From assembly GCA_034687125.1 (NCBI GenBank), contig JAQGBZ010000149.1, positions 81,860-145,859 of the forward strand: DNA of 64,000 nucleotides, in the 5' to 3' direction. The notes under the pieces were generated by a model, which was not told the origin of the DNA, searched no databases, and saw only the letters and a program-made list of their open reading frames with translations. This document shows, in pieces, positions 10,412 through 25,900 of this stretch. The translations under genes and the position numbers were made by a program. The first letter of the stretch is position 1. Each line of letters begins with the position of its first letter. This DNA is from Neelides folsomi (Eukaryota > Arthropoda > Collembola > Neelipleona > Neelidae).

Positions 10412-12680
10412 TTATTTTTTCTCCTTTTCTTCTGGGGATTTATGAGATTTGTCTTCATGCTTTCCTTTAAGAACCGCTTTCCCGGTGTCTTTAGCCACAC
10501 GTTTCGCCAAAGCCTTTGGTCCAAGACATCTTGCATTCAACCCAGTCATTAACGTGTTTCCAACGGTCTCAGCAGCGTCTCCTGCAACTGCACCAGCTTC
10601 ATCTCCGTATTTATGTCCAACGATTTGAACCGTGTTGTTAGAAAGACTATTTGCAAGGACTTTAGCCGCATGTTCAAGTCCTCCATAGATTGTCGAAAAC
10701 CCCTGAACTGCTCCACTTGTCACTTCCAGCACTTGCTCTACTTGCACTGCTGCTTCAGCTTCCCCTTTTTTTGTAGTTTTAGCAATTAGTTTCGTTCCAT
10801 GTTTCTGGATATGAGGAGCAAGACGGTGGCCTACAGCTAATGTCGCGTTTCCCAATTGAGTTACTAAAATTAAACCAATCATTATAATTTATTAAAATTA
10901 TAAGAACAATTTTAATAATCACAAACCCATTATTATATTCTTACATTAATAGAAATAAATTAGTATTTTATCGTTACCAAGAAATGAAGAGATTTGGACG
11001 GCCTTTCCAGTTACATTTTTCGCCGTCTTAAGCCCCCTTTTAACCCCAGGTGAGATATTTGGAGATTCACTCGTAGGTTCCAATTTTCCCATTACATAAC
11101 CAGCACCAACGTCCAAATAATGAGCCGTTTTTTCAGCACCAACAACTAAGCCTTTCGAAACAGCTTCAGCACCTATATTTAAAAAATTACCACGAATGTA
11201 ATGATTAATATACCATTGTAGAACCATTGTACTAGTTTTTGCATACTACAGTTAGAAATATTATTTGATTAAAATCTCGAATAAAAAACTAATTGTTTGC
11301 AAATTAAAGAACTCAAAAAAGCAAAAAGACTCAAGAACCTGTGATCAAACCTTGAGCGATTTTAGTTCCAAATCTCGTCCCTTCAACTTCTTGTGGTGAT
11401 TTTGGTAGAGGAGGACGAGGAGGTTTTTCTTTCTGAACATCAGATAAAAATTGCACAAGCCCTGTGAGTTGAAGTAGAATTTGGTCAAGAGTTTCTCGGT
11501 CTTCTTCAGGAATTCCAATTGGGAGAATAAGGCCAACAGTGCTTCCTATAATTAAACATCATTCCCTTAAAATCAAGTACTTTTCATCCTTATCAATTAA
11601 TTAACCATTATTATACTAGGTATGAACCTTCATGTCCAGGAGTTAAATCTGGAAAGATGAAAGTTCCATCGGCAGCTTTGAAGATAGGAGTTTTCCCTGG
11701 AATTAACGGATAAGTCCATTCTCCAACTTGAAGAAACGCTGGAACAAAGGCGCCTAATGCGGATGCCTGATCAGTTACATCTTTAATATATAAAGAATAT
11801 ATTGTTAAATGTTTTGATTGTCTAGGACGTCTATACAAGTAGAGTTAAGGTATGATAAAGATATGTCAATTAGAATGACAAACCTCTCGCTATTGAAACG
11901 ATTCGCAGAAATGATGGATAAGACGGAGCTGAGACATTTTCATCCGTAGATATGAAATATATTTGAACGTTTGACGAGATGTTAAAAACTTCGGTTCCGT
12001 TGATTGGAAGCGGATTTACGAGATTCTCTTCATTAGTGGCCAGCTCATTCAAGACAGAATTTAATTGAGAGTAAGATGACAAACTTTGTTCTCCTGGACT
12101 CAAGAGTTGGGTATAAGCTGGCGGAGCTTCGTCACCTCGTCTTGTTAGGTTTAATGCCGAAGGACGTGACGATTGCGGTGGTGCAGTGGAAGGTCCTTGT
12201 AAATAATCCTCAGATCCTGATTCTGGAGTTGATTGAAGATCACTTACTCTTTCAAGAATCTCTTTCCTAATTGACATATTGAGGGTTAGATAATTGGAAT
12301 AAAAAAGTGTATTTATTTACAGAGGAATAAATTTTAAGGTTGAACCTGGTTAGTCTCATTTTGTAAACAGCTTCGTCGATTCTCCCTAAATATTCTTCGG
12401 AGAATGGACCTTTGTAAGCAATTTCTAAAGCTTTATCAATCAATTGAAGACATTTTTGATAGGCGTTAAAGGCCAATTCGCGATGATTTTGTCCATCGAG
12501 CTTGATCGCTTCTGAAGTCTCTTGATATGCTTGAACATGTAGTTTTTGAAAGATTTCCCATTCTTGAGATTCTGTACTTTGAGAAGTTCCAGCGACTCCA
12601 GCATTGGAATCGGATAAATTGATTTGACTTGGCGGAGTAACCCGACGTCTTGGTGGAGCCTGAGGTGGGGCTTCTTCCAT
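10412..12680 (-). CDS. SPART: Spartin (MIT and senescence domains)
   Basis: Spartin (SPG20) is a cytosolic protein that binds lipid droplets, endosomes and mitochondria. It contacts ESCRT-III through its MIT domain and supports lipid-droplet turnover. Exons: 12346-12680, 11884-12266, 11628-11780, 11351-11545, 10978-11172 and 10412-10863, in phase throughout, giving 570 residues (human 666). A Pro-rich start (MEEAPPQAPPRRR) is followed by an MIT three-helix domain at about residues 37-115 (HVQAYQETSEAIKLDGQ...NAYQKCLQLIDKALEIA). A Pro/Ser-rich linker comes next, then a middle beta-rich region with FVPAFLQVGEWTYPLIPGKTP. The C-terminal senescence domain (about residues 355-550) contains the Gly/Ala-rich repeats SKGLVVGAEKTAHYLDVGAG, GLKTAKNVTGKAVQ and AAETVGNTLMTGLNARCLG. 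A Lys/Glu-rich tail ends the protein. Confidence 0.94.
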
Positions 12681-13911
12681 TTTTATCTATTATAGCTGTT
12701 TACAAATTATATTCCTACTAAAAATTTAATTCAAATTACATTTAATTTAGAAATCTAATTGCTGGTATTTAAACTAAAAATATAATACACTTGTCAAAAT
12801 ACTGAAATGATCAAAAGTAGATTGTCTGATCCCTGCCTTTTGATCGCTTTCAAAGAATGTCTCAACAGGTGCATTCACTTCTTCCACATAAAAACATTAG
12901 TAATTCTCTATATTGTATAATATTTAAGTAATATCTATTACTTAAGGTTAGTTATTGTATGATTTCCTCACTCTCACAATTAGTAAGAAATAAATATTAT
13001 GAATTATTAATAGAAGGCCACTGTGATATTCGAATGAAACTCATTCTGGTATTCGCAGTTCGCACAAGTTGAATATATGTATGCGGTTATCCTATATGAA
13101 TCTGATGATGACTTATTGTGAGATAAGTGTGGGAATTTTTATGACGTAACTTGCTACTATTCCTGATTCTTATCTTATTTATAACTTTCTTGTTGTTGAA
13201 GTTGTAGAATTAAAGTAATAATATTTTATTAAATTACAAATACATAGATTGCTTAAATTAGATTAGCTTTGTTTCAAACAACTGTTTTCTATATATTTTC
13301 TTTGACATTATGAATTACTAAATATATGCAAAATGTATTGAAAATTCTGGCTGTAAATAAACGCTGATATACCTACATAATCCGACTTAAAAGAATTACA
13401 TAATAAATGACATTATTGCAAGAATTTATTATCATTTGTAAATATAATGGTTCTGTGAATTAATAAATTACAAAAGCGTATGCATATAATTTTGCACTTG
13501 TATAAAAAATACAAATAAGTGTTTTATAATATATAACTTGTTGAATTTCATTCGCACTTACACAGGTATATATTTTTCAAGTATAGCAAATATAAAATCA
13601 TTATAATTACCGTAATATATTGTAGATTATCTCACTATAACATATTTTATTGAAAATGCTGATTATAAAATCTTGGTTTAATGCTTATATTTATATATTA
13701 TAGAAAAATAAATGCCCCATCAAAATATAATGGTTGAAGATCATTACCAACTTCACTATTAAAAATATTTGAGGTATTGTTATTAAATCTCATATTTTTG
13801 TATACGATCTAGGTAGTATTGTTGTTATTTCACATTTCCACATATAAAACTTTCAAGAAAATATTATGATTAAAAAAACTCATCTTGATTGCCGAGATAG
13901 ATGAGATGAAC
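12681..13911. other. AT-rich intergenic region
   Basis: About 1.2 kb between the spartin start and the end of the coiled-coil gene. It must contain the spartin promoter and the downstream gene's 3' UTR. Very AT-rich, with no open frame of note and no repeat that I can identify. Confidence 0.6.
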
Positions 13912-15078
13912 TTATTTAGGAGCTATCGTAGATGACAGTGAAGAATTGAATGAAGATCCATTATCGATTTCAGCAGCAAGTTGAAAAGTTTTGGGAATTG
14001 GAGTCGAAAGCCTTAAATTTGGCGAATTTGTTTTTCCGAAGTGAAGATATTGAGTGGAGCTTTTGTCATTTTTGTTTTCGACAAGCCGTTCAACTTCACT
14101 ATCGAAGTCCACAACTGGAGAAGTTGCGTGGGATTGGCTAAGGAATGAACCTCGTCCACTTCGGATGCCTTCAATTTCTTCTGCAATTGTTTTCCTCACA
14201 TCTCTATAAAATAAATAATAATGTTAACATTTATTATTATATTAATTTGAAGTAATTTCAAAAGTAAAAGTATTTTAATATCCTAAATGATGCAATTTAT
14301 TCAATTACCTTATTGTGTATTTGAACGAGTTCATTTGTTCGTCGTTAGATTTCGATTGAGGAACATCGCTTGGCACAAGAAGAGTATTAAGATGCTGACG
14401 GAGTTGTTGATTTTCCTCCATTGCTTTTGAGCATTTTTCTTGGAGAAAACGCTGATCCCTTTGTATACTCAAAAGCTGTTGGTTCTCATTCTTGAGGAAG
14501 TCAGCAAGTTGGAAGAGTTCCTTGATCGTTACGAGATTTTCTGAACCATTTGCTCTCGCATTTTCCAAGTCTTCCTTACACCGGGCGAGTTCTGATCGAA
14601 GATGTCTATTTTCTTTCTCGGCCTTTGAGCATCGATGCTTCCAAATCAATGCTTCCGAGTCTTGTGTTGGAAGTGAAGGCTTTGAATTCAGTTTCCGTTC
14701 AGTTCTTACTTCAACAAAATCTCCTTTTTCATTCAATTTATTGCACGATGATTTCTTTGAAAGAAGATCAGCCCATGAACCTATCAATTAAATAATATAT
14801 AAATGGTATCGGCAATTGATATTCTGTAATTAACCTCGGTTATTTAATTGGGTATTACCTGTTCTCACTGATGGTAATTTCATATCAGAATCTGCATATC
14901 CAGATTGCCTTCCTCGAATTTTATCTGGTTCGTCTCTGTTGTAATCTTTCTTGTCGCCTCTTCGCTTATCCTTCAATTTCACTATAACTTTGACGGTGGC
15001 TTGATCATTTGAAATTATGTGTTTCTTTCCTTCATATTTCTCTTTCTTTGAAGATGAAGACTTCTTTAGGTCCGCCAT
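13912..15078 (-). CDS. Uncharacterised coiled-coil protein
   Basis: Three exons (14859-15078, 14309-14780, 13912-14203), in phase with GT-AG borders, give 327 residues. I do not recognise the family. The first ~70 residues are very basic and Ser/Lys-rich (MADLKKSSSSKKEKYEGKK). A GSWADLLSKK motif follows at about residues 74-83. A heptad-like Leu/Glu/Lys/Gln region, about residues 115-205, looks like a coiled coil (HRCSKAEKENRHLRSELARC, LQEKCSKAMEENQQLRQHL). The C-terminus is Ser/Thr-rich. There is no signal peptide or membrane segment. The start is the ATG at 15078, because the upstream in-frame extension has no ATG. It is divergent from the GST gene, 303 bp apart. A centrosomal, trafficking or scaffold role is possible but unsupported. 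Confidence 0.8.
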
Positions 15079-15381
15079 TGAAAGACTCAAAACTCGAAGG
15101 TCAAAGTCGGATCAAAGGCCTCGGGGAGAATTTTAACTTTTTACAGAAAAACCAGAAAAAGGAGAAAGGAGCTTCACCGCCCAAATTGAAACAAAAATAT
15201 ATCCCACACTTTAGTTGCACAAATGCTTTATATTGAGATAAGAGCTCTTCACTTTGTCAAAGACTTCATATTTCATATCAAACCTTCAGAGTTCACATTC
15301 CATTTCACACTCCTGCGTAATTTCCATTAAGTTTTAATTATCATTCTTTAATTGAGCTTAAAAAGTAATTATAGAGCAATA
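15079..15381. promoter_or_regulatory. Short divergent intergenic region (coiled-coil gene / GST)
   Basis: Only 303 bp separate the two start codons, so the two 5' UTRs and promoters share this space, unless spliced 5' exons exist elsewhere. No TATA box is obvious. Inferred from orientation alone. Confidence 0.45.
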
Positions 15382-16381
15382 ATGAGTTTCAAACTTTACT
15401 TTGACGCAATGTCTCAGCCGTCAAGGGCTTTAATGCTGTTCGTGAGAGCCAATAAGCTCCCTTGTAAAGAAGTTTTGACAAGCATTCGGAAAGGTAATTT
15501 TATTTTACTAGCTTATTTTTATAAATATCGACTACCTTTATATATTTAACACCAATTGAGTTAAAATATACAATTATAAGTTATAATTTTTTTGTTTATT
15601 TATTAAGGTGAACACCGAACTGAGGAATTTGAGAAGATTAATCGATTCCAGAAATTGCCGGCAATTGAACATAATGGATTTTGCTTGTCAGAGAGGTGAC
15701 ATGACATAAAATTTGTACTTGTTTAAAACAAGCAGTTTTATATAATATGTATTATGTAAATGCTTAACTTTATTCAAATGAAGGATTTTGTTAAATTAAC
15801 ATGATTTATTTTAGTGTGGCAATATTGCAATACCTCTGCCGTGAATTTCCTGTTGCTGACAAGTGGTACCCAAAGGATAGTAAAATGATGGCTAGAGTCG
15901 ACGAGTATTGTTCCTGGCAGCATTTGAACTTGAGAGCTTACGGCTCCCTTTACTTCGTTGAGAGTTACATCAAGCCTATGATGACTGGGGAAGCGCCGAA
16001 ACCAGCGAAGCTTGAAAAGGCCGCTTATCAATTGACAACTATTTTGGATCAAATTGAAAACATTTGGCTCAAGGACAAAAAGTTCATGGCTGGGGACAAT
16101 CTTACAATTGCTGACTTACTTGCCTCTACCGAACTTGAACAACCTGGTAATAATCATTATTTGATTATAAATATTTATTGTTTTGTAAATGTTGCTAAAT
16201 TATTACAAAATAAATTTATTTAACAGGTGTTGGTGGATTTGACATTTACAAAGAAAGACCAAAATTGGCCGCGTATATGGATCGTGTTAGAGGCGAATTG
16301 AATCCAATTTATGATGAAGTTCATAGCATTCTGTACAAAGTGAAGAAGATGCAGGCAGATAAAGCAAAGGCTTCCAATTAA
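15382..16381 (+). CDS. Glutathione S-transferase, theta class
   Basis: Cytosolic GST that conjugates glutathione to electrophiles in detoxification. Exons 15382-15493, 15608-15695, 15815-16146 and 16227-16381 give 228 residues in phase, a normal GST length. The N-terminal thioredoxin-like domain begins MSFKLYFDAMSQPSRAL; Ser11 sits where theta-class enzymes have their catalytic serine. The glutathione gamma-glutamyl site is E66-S67 in LSESVAILQYL, after the cis-Pro motif KLPAI. The helical domain has RVDEYCSWQHLNLR, the capping-box region MAGDNLTIADLLASTEL, and the theta-typical ERPKLAAYMDRVR. An upstream in-frame extension lacks an ATG, so the start is 15382. AATAAA at 16551 is a candidate poly(A) signal. 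Confidence 0.94.
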
Positions 16382-16550
16382 ATTCATTGTGGATTTTATT
16401 GATTCAATGTCAGATTGAATTAATATTTTTGTTATGATTATGATAATCGTTATATTATATGTTTAAAATACTCAAATCTTCATACAGTGTCAATATGAAA
16501 GAAGTATATTAGGTAATACGTATTTCATTATTATTTGTCATCAAAAAATG

Positions 16551-16556
16551 AATAAA
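16551..16556 (+). terminator. Candidate GST poly(A) signal AATAAA
   Basis: Canonical hexamer 170 bp downstream of the GST stop codon. Position fits a short 3' UTR; a chance occurrence is possible in this AT-rich sequence. Confidence 0.35.
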
Positions 16557-18734
16557 ATTTAAAAAATCTTGTCATTCTAAAATTTTCTCATCACGTTCTT
16601 AATGACAAAATTCCTTGCACGCATCACCATTTACATTATTCACTCGTATAGAAAGTATTCATTATTTTATCCATGTTATGTCTACATTTCTGCGCTCATA
16701 CTTACGTGTTTGCGATATGTAATTGTGCCTCACTTTTTGTTTCGCTTCAATTTAATGGGAGCATATAAAGTGTTTGTGCTCATCGTTAAAAATGTTTAGC
16801 TTTGGGACTTAAAGAGCCTTGAATTTTTTAACATAATAGACATCATGGTGTCAAATTTCTACAAATTGCATTAATTATTTATTTTTACGTTTATTTGAAA
16901 AAAAAATCTCACTTTAATTTCCAAACTCAATAAGATTATCAAAAGTTGGTAAAAGTTATAATAGTAAACAATTTTTAACTTTAAAAATAACTTATTTTCA
17001 TCATCTACAAAAAAACTTGTAAAGAACTTGCTTCATGGTAGCCTTTTTTAATTACCTACTGTAAGCTGTGCAAAGAAATGGAACTCGGTTTCCTGTATTC
17101 TATTGAACTTTCGTTAACAACAATAACAAGTGGATGTAAAATTCAGCAAGGTCTCATTGCGACTCCTTACTATGAATATATTTAATTAGTAATTGAGTAG
17201 TAAAGGTGTATTTTAAATATGTACCTTTATATACCTAGGTACTTAATGTACTCTCATATTATGCCTAAGTACTATTTGTAACATATTAACCATGTACAAG
17301 ATACTACTCACAAGTCACGATGCATAAATAGGTAGAAGGATAAATTAGTAGGTGACGAAGCTGCTGCTTAGACCTTTGTCATGTCATAAGTCATCAAAAG
17401 CATTCCGTATATGATATATCAAGTCATCAAGTCGGAAATAACAAATAACATAATTGGAAGGTGAAATCTTAATATTCTTTGCAAAGTGCATAAAATAGCT
17501 GAGCATAGTTCCTTAACGGTTAGTTGTACAAGTGATTAAGCATCAGGAAAAAACAACAATAAATTATTTGCAAAGTGCAATAATACTATGAGTATGAATA
17601 TCCTCAATGAAAGTTTCATTTGTTGCTATAATGGATTGATGAGTATTGTTTATTCTTTATATTTATGACTTTGTCACTTTCAATTTATTAAATGTCATAT
17701 CAAGCAACTCTTTCTTCAGTAAATGTTCATGGACTTGTGAACTCTTGCATGGATTTCAAAATATTCATAATATAACTAACTGTTAATTTAATATACTATA
17801 AATACTATTCAAATATTATTATATGGAGCTATATACCAATATAACAATAAATCCGATAAACATAAAATAAAAGTAAAATAAACACATATAGTAATTATAT
17901 TGAATAAAATTTCTACAAACGCTTATTCTTGAATTTTATTTTACATACACACATGGATGGTATTGTATTGGTATAACATACCTATGTAAAGTTCTCAACC
18001 TATTTAGTTGGCCATATTTTCAAATATATACTAGTGTATCGTCAATATATTTTATTGTTTATACCTTATTTCATATTTTTGTTTTTTATGTTGGTATTGT
18101 CTATCTTCAAAGAAGGGCCAAAGTAGTACAGTAACAGTTCAAAGCAAAATTAAAAATAAATATTTAAAGGTCTTTTGAATAGACGATAAAGGATGACTTG
18201 TTTTGTGGTGCGACCGTAATCAAATAAAATTCCATTTGCTTTGTTCTCACTATATGTCATACGCACAAAATCAAGGTGCAAAGAACTTAAAATTTTGAGG
18301 GAAACATTCCTCAAATCCCCAGACTAAACAATCCAATAAACTCGACCCATATTATTTTATGCTCTTTTCGTACAATTCTCCAAAAAGCCAATTTTGTATT
18401 AAAACCTTATATCTTTACTACAATTAAATTAAATGACATATTATAAGAAAAGTAAAACATATATACAATATTTATATTATATGGGCATGCTCTTTATACA
18501 TATGATGTATGATATACAAATATTAAAAAGGTATCAATGCTTTGTGCGAGCAATGGGATTTTCATATACCAAATAAAACCTACGCATGAAAAGGAAGTGA
18601 ATTAAGATAATTGAATTGTTGACGTTTTTGTTCTTCTTATAAGCAATTCTCTTATTTACTTAAATTCCCATATTATAGAAAAAGGATCATGTCATTTTCC
18701 ATGATGGTCGGAGAGAAGCCGCAAAAAGTATTAA
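16557..18734. other. Gene-free AT-rich region
   Basis: About 2.2 kb with only short, uninformative open frames and no recognisable repeat family. Small palindromic stretches such as TACCTAGGTA near 17234 occur but are not distinctive. Confidence 0.55.
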
Positions 18735-18742
18735 TATAAATA
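18735..18742 (+). promoter_or_regulatory. Candidate TATA box upstream of secreted-protein gene
   Basis: TATAAATA followed about 30 bp later by TCTTCATTCTC, a pyrimidine-rich possible initiator. It lies about 430 bp before the ATG of the secreted protein. GTGAGAC at 18791 could serve as a donor for an acceptor ending at 19141 (TTGTGAATTTAG), giving a short spliced 5' UTR. Not proven. Confidence 0.4.
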
Positions 18743-19170
18743 GGATCGCATGTCTTCATTCTCTTTCATTTAGACTGGGAGCTTAAGTTTTAGTGAGACG
18801 GAGACACGAGAAGACGAACTCTGCTGATGACGAGGCTACGATGGTCCCCATTTCCCTTTTACTTTTTATCCGCCCTTCCGCTAATTGAACATTCATTCCC
18901 AGTCCGTCTCTGAAACTGACAAGTTTATATGAAAGAAATATTCAAATCTTATTAATCTACAACACTCAACTTTTCCTTACAAAATTCATATTCCTTCTTT
19001 ACCAAAAGGTTTTTTTGTTACTGTTTTCCGAAATTTTATTACTATTATAATTGAAAAAGTATAATATGTGAAAATAAATTAACAATATTATTTAAACAAT
19101 TTACTTATGATTTTAATTAATTGATTGATTTTGTGAATTTAGTATTAATATAAAAATATTGGAGGGAAAT

Positions 19171-19644
19171 ATGAAGCTTCTTCCTTTGACGTTCCTTGGA
19201 TTCATACTGGTCAACGAGGGATTTGGGTTTAGAGGCTATGGAGATCAATGCACACATTACTCTAACGGTCCCGAAAACTGCGATCCAAGAAAGATGCTTG
19301 AATGCGATCGGCAAAATCGTTGCAAATGTGTGGACAACTTGGTATGGATTTATCAATATGACCGCTGCGGCTTACGCGTTGGATCTCCTTGTCCTCCTGG
19401 AAATTTTGGAGGAGGGAATTTCGGACAAGGTTTAATTCCTCAAGGAGGTGGAATTGGCGCCATTAGCAGCTATCCTTCTTGTCCACCTAATTCTTACTGC
19501 GACACCCAGGCCCATACCTGCGTCTGTGAGCCATACTACCGTCCAAACTATGATTATTCGGCTTGCAATGGGACAAGAGGCAAAGCTAACTTTTCATATT
19601 TAACTTCTTTATTTCTACTTATAACCTTTGCCAAGTTCATTTGA
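19171..19644 (+). CDS. Small secreted or GPI-anchored Cys-rich protein
   Basis: A single-exon frame of 157 residues. Residues 1-17 (MKLLPLTFLGFILVNEG) form a good signal peptide. The mature part holds 12 cysteines in two groups around a Gly-rich spacer (FGGGNFGQG). The first group has the spacing C-x9-C-x7-C-x5-C-x-C, ending in RCKC. The second includes SCPPNSYCDTQAHTCVCEP. The pattern resembles the small EB/EGF-like Cys-rich modules of arthropod secreted proteins, but I do not recognise a named family. After the last Cys there is an NGT glycosylation sequon, and the last ~17 residues are hydrophobic (YLTSLFLLITFAKFI). This is typical of a GPI-anchor signal or a C-terminal membrane segment. 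AATAAA at 19776 is a candidate poly(A) signal. Confidence 0.8.
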   Translation: MKLLPLTFLGFILVNEGFGFRGYGDQCTHYSNGPENCDPRKMLECDRQNRCKCVDNLVWIYQYDRCGLRVGSPCPPGNFGGGNFGQGLIPQGGGIGAISSYPSCPPNSYCDTQAHTCVCEPYYRPNYDYSACNGTRGKANFSYLTSLFLLITFAKFI

Positions 19645-19775
19645 GAATAATTGACGATGAGTGAAATATTTAGATGATAGTGAGTTGTTAAAAATATTAG
19701 AATGTAGTTAAACTATCTGTAGTAGTAATTGTTACATAAGTATGCTGGATTTGACGGAGATAATTTATAGATGTA

Positions 19776-19781
19776 AATAAA
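19776..19781 (+). terminator. Candidate poly(A) signal of the Cys-rich gene
   Basis: AATAAA 132 bp after the stop codon of the secreted-protein gene, before the convergent LC3 gene. The only support is position and sequence. Confidence 0.4.
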
Positions 19782-20205
19782 AATGTAGAATGTTTTGTAC
19801 AAAATGCATTTGATCACATTTTTAATATTTCAATGACATAATTAAATTGCGTCTTGAATTAAAGTTCCAATGATGTTCATTTTACTCTATGGAATTCAAT
19901 GTTAGTGAGATGGTGCCATCAAAATATTTACAATTATTTTTTTATTTGATCATCTTTTACAAATGGTTTTCAAACTCGTTGATCGTTTCAACGAGATAGT
20001 TATATACAAAAAGTGTAAAGAAGTACAAGAGTATCTTTATAAGTTACAAAGTTGATGGAAGAGCTGATGTAATCCTATGTTAATAATATTAGTAAGCACC
20101 ATTAGAAGAATGAAGTGGAATTCTTTTTTTTGAATATAGGAGTACAAGAACAGTTAATTGAAAAGTAAAGTTATTTTAGATGAGGATTAATGTCAAAAGA
20201 GGTTT

Positions 20206-22667
<2,462 letters not shown>

Positions 22668-22954
22668 CGTGTTCGGGTCCAAGAAGTCGATGTGACGAGA
22701 GATGCCGATGAGCCGGTGGCTCGCTACAATTTGTATGATCGGAAACAGCTTACAAGAGCGTCGAGTCTCAATGGACTCCTCCTCTGATGGCAGTTCGCTG
22801 GGGGGATTTGCCTAAGCTGGAAGGGGAAATGGTCCACACGTTGTTTCGCTACCTCCAGCTGCCCCAACAGGAGCTTCGAATTTGCAAGCAGATGTAGAGT
22901 GGCTATATGGGAGATGATGGCTATGAGATTATCCCTCACCAGCCCCTCTCTGAT

Positions 22955-22989
22955 TAATAATAATAATAATATATAATGTGTGTGTGTGT
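22955..22989. repeat. Compound microsatellite (TAA)n-(TG)n
   Basis: About five TAA units followed by ATATAA and about six TG units, about 290 bp upstream of the LC3 start codon. Likely length-polymorphic. Confidence 0.85.
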
Positions 22990-25900
22990 TGGACGAGGGA
23001 GGTGGCTGGATGGACTCTGGAAGCGGAGAATCCTCCCCAAGGTCAACTTCTCTGACCTCTCCTCGCTCCTTCTTCTTCACCAAGTGAGCCTCCTATCGCC
23101 CCTCGCTCAGATACACACACTTCAATGTTGACCAAAGTTGATAAGAAACTCTGAGAATCTATTGTACTCATTCCAACTCCTCTATTTTTCATCTCAATTC
23201 CCAATACAAAGTGTGACTTGTACTCATAAGAGATTGACTTGATAATACCTAATACAAATAATAAACTTATTAAAAGTAAGCTATACATGTAGAATATGGT
23301 TCTCCTATAGAGAGTTAACTTACATTGTTGCATACTTTTTGCCCTTATGAACTCACACAAAAGTAATAATAACATTGTACTATCTTGAATAGCCAGAATA
23401 GCTCATCTGTATAAACATCTTTAATGCACGAGAATAGGAAATTGTCCATCATAGTAAACATCTATTTTTATATATTGAAACTGCGTTATAAATCATTATA
23501 TTCTTGTTAAAGAGAATAATCGGAGGTGTGGCTTAATGCCTTTTATATAAATAGGTTTTCCTAGTAGAGCACTTTTAACTTTTAAGGATTTTTAAAATAA
23601 ATGATAAAATAATTTGCCTTATTTCAAGTAAAGTATGTTTATAAACTATACCTGTTTACTATAATATATTATGTGTACTGTGTAGGTAAATACCATACAA
23701 TGCTTATGAACGGCGAATGGCTTCACATTCAACTATACATGTACCTTTGTAAATATTTAATAATATGTATATGCTATCAATATTGTGTAATAAGTATGAA
23801 TTATGCATCTTATTCATATTATACATTTATAAATACATAGTGTACATAGTGTTCAGTTTAAGTAAAATATTTATTTCATTTTTAGATTCATTGAAACATT
23901 TCGGATATTCAAAAAATAAAATATTACATATATTAAATACATACAAATCATTGTTAATTCTTCCCATTACGCAATTATACATAATTAATTAAATACGTGT
24001 ATCTTTCAAATGGTTAAATTTCTATCTATAATATACTTATATTTTTTAATGCAATTGATCGTTGAAATTAAAGTATATAAATAAGTAAAGAAAGTGAGTT
24101 GTACGTTAATTTTTTAGATTTTAAATATACAGATATGTATTATAACAATCTGTATTATATCAACAATCAACAATCTGTATTATAACAATCATAATCGAAT
24201 CATATTATATAAGTAATCATAAAATTATTGTAATGGAATTAACAATAAACAATAAAGAATTTACACAAATCACATTTTCTATTTAAAATATCTTGGTTTT
24301 TAAAGCTATAAAACAAATTATATGTATTTCAATTTATCATTAGCACTAACAATTTATGATTGTTTAAATCGACAAGTAATTTTTTAAAAATCTTCTCACT
24401 TATCAATCAACATTTACCATAAGTTTAATGACGAATGAATTTGGAAATGAATAATTTTGAATGAGAATTCATAAAATAGTTGTAAAAGTAGATATTTGTC
24501 CTTTTAATCTCTAATTTTTTAAGCTAATTCACCTAAAGTGGTTTCCGGTTTTGTATCCAGACTAGATTTGTTTGTTGCTTTTTTAATTCATTATACTTTT
24601 ATAACGCGCTGTCACCTCGAGTTCGTTAATAAAAATTTTATTAACTATAAATTAATAGTTGATTTGTATTACCATTTTCAAAATCTTTAAGGATAAATTG
24701 TCATAAACTCGAAATACTCAGCAATAATTAAATTATAAACCATTAAACTAGAAAATGTTAAAGTTAAACTAACGACTTTCTTAAGTTTTTTTTATTAAAG
24801 AGCCTTTCTTATGTTGTTCCCAGCTCTTCTATTCAGATGCATGCGTGTAATGAATATACAATTTACGTTATATATTATTCAACTCAGGTTAAATAAATAT
24901 TTTTACAAATCATTTATCAAATAAATACAAGTGCAAAGTGTCGTTACAAATTATTTTAAAAATTAAATAATGAGAATTTATACAATTCATTGCTAAACTA
25001 GAATAGAATTAGCACACAACTGAATCAGTGCAAAAGATATTTTGACTTTGACGCAGAAAAAAGTATAAAAAATTTGTAATTGAAGAAATATGTTCCAGAT
25101 AAATGCACATAACGAATCTCAATAGATTTTTTGGCCGACATTCGAACTCTGAACCTTATTAATTTACTTAAAGTTGAAATTTCAACTTGGAACGTTATTT
25201 GACGCTCAATTTATAAATCCAATTTAGCAATATTATATTTACTATAACCAATATAATTATGTATGTGCCTCTCATATCAAATTTATATTTTTTATCTATC
25301 TTCCTTGCTTTTCAATTGTCAAAATTGTGACTTTTATTGTAAATTATACTCACTTATCATTTTTGCTAAACATATACATTTAACTTATAAAAATGTATAC
25401 ACTTGTACTTAAACTTTCTTTCTCCATAATATTAATATATTTTTATGTTTATCGTTAGTTAATTTAATAGCCCTTAGATAAATAGTAAACACTTCCGATT
25501 TATCTGCATACTAGGTATATTACATGCACATTGTTTTAAATCCTACATGATGCAGAATGCCAGGCGTTCTCATTCTAACAGTTACTGAGCAAGCTCTAAA
25601 TGAATACGCGTATAAATGTTAATTATGAGAAATAATTTGTATTATATAAAATTAAATTATTAATGAGAATCCTCTGGTGTTGAATAAATTAAAAGAGAAA
25701 ATCCTAAACGTGAAGATTAAAGTAGGAGCGGAAGCCCATCATTTCCATTAAAAGAAACAATGAAAGAAATTCATAAATTCCCGAACCATAAATTATATTA
25801 CCTATATTAACATTAACTACTACTACACTACTACTGTATTAACATAAATAGACTAAAACTAAACTAATATAATTAAGGTTAAAGCTAATCAATCAACAAA

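Noticed and set aside
15352-15381. N-terminal extension of the GST frame
   Set aside because: It begins at a non-ATG codon, and the theta-class N-terminus aligns exactly from the ATG at 15382, with Ser11 in the catalytic position.
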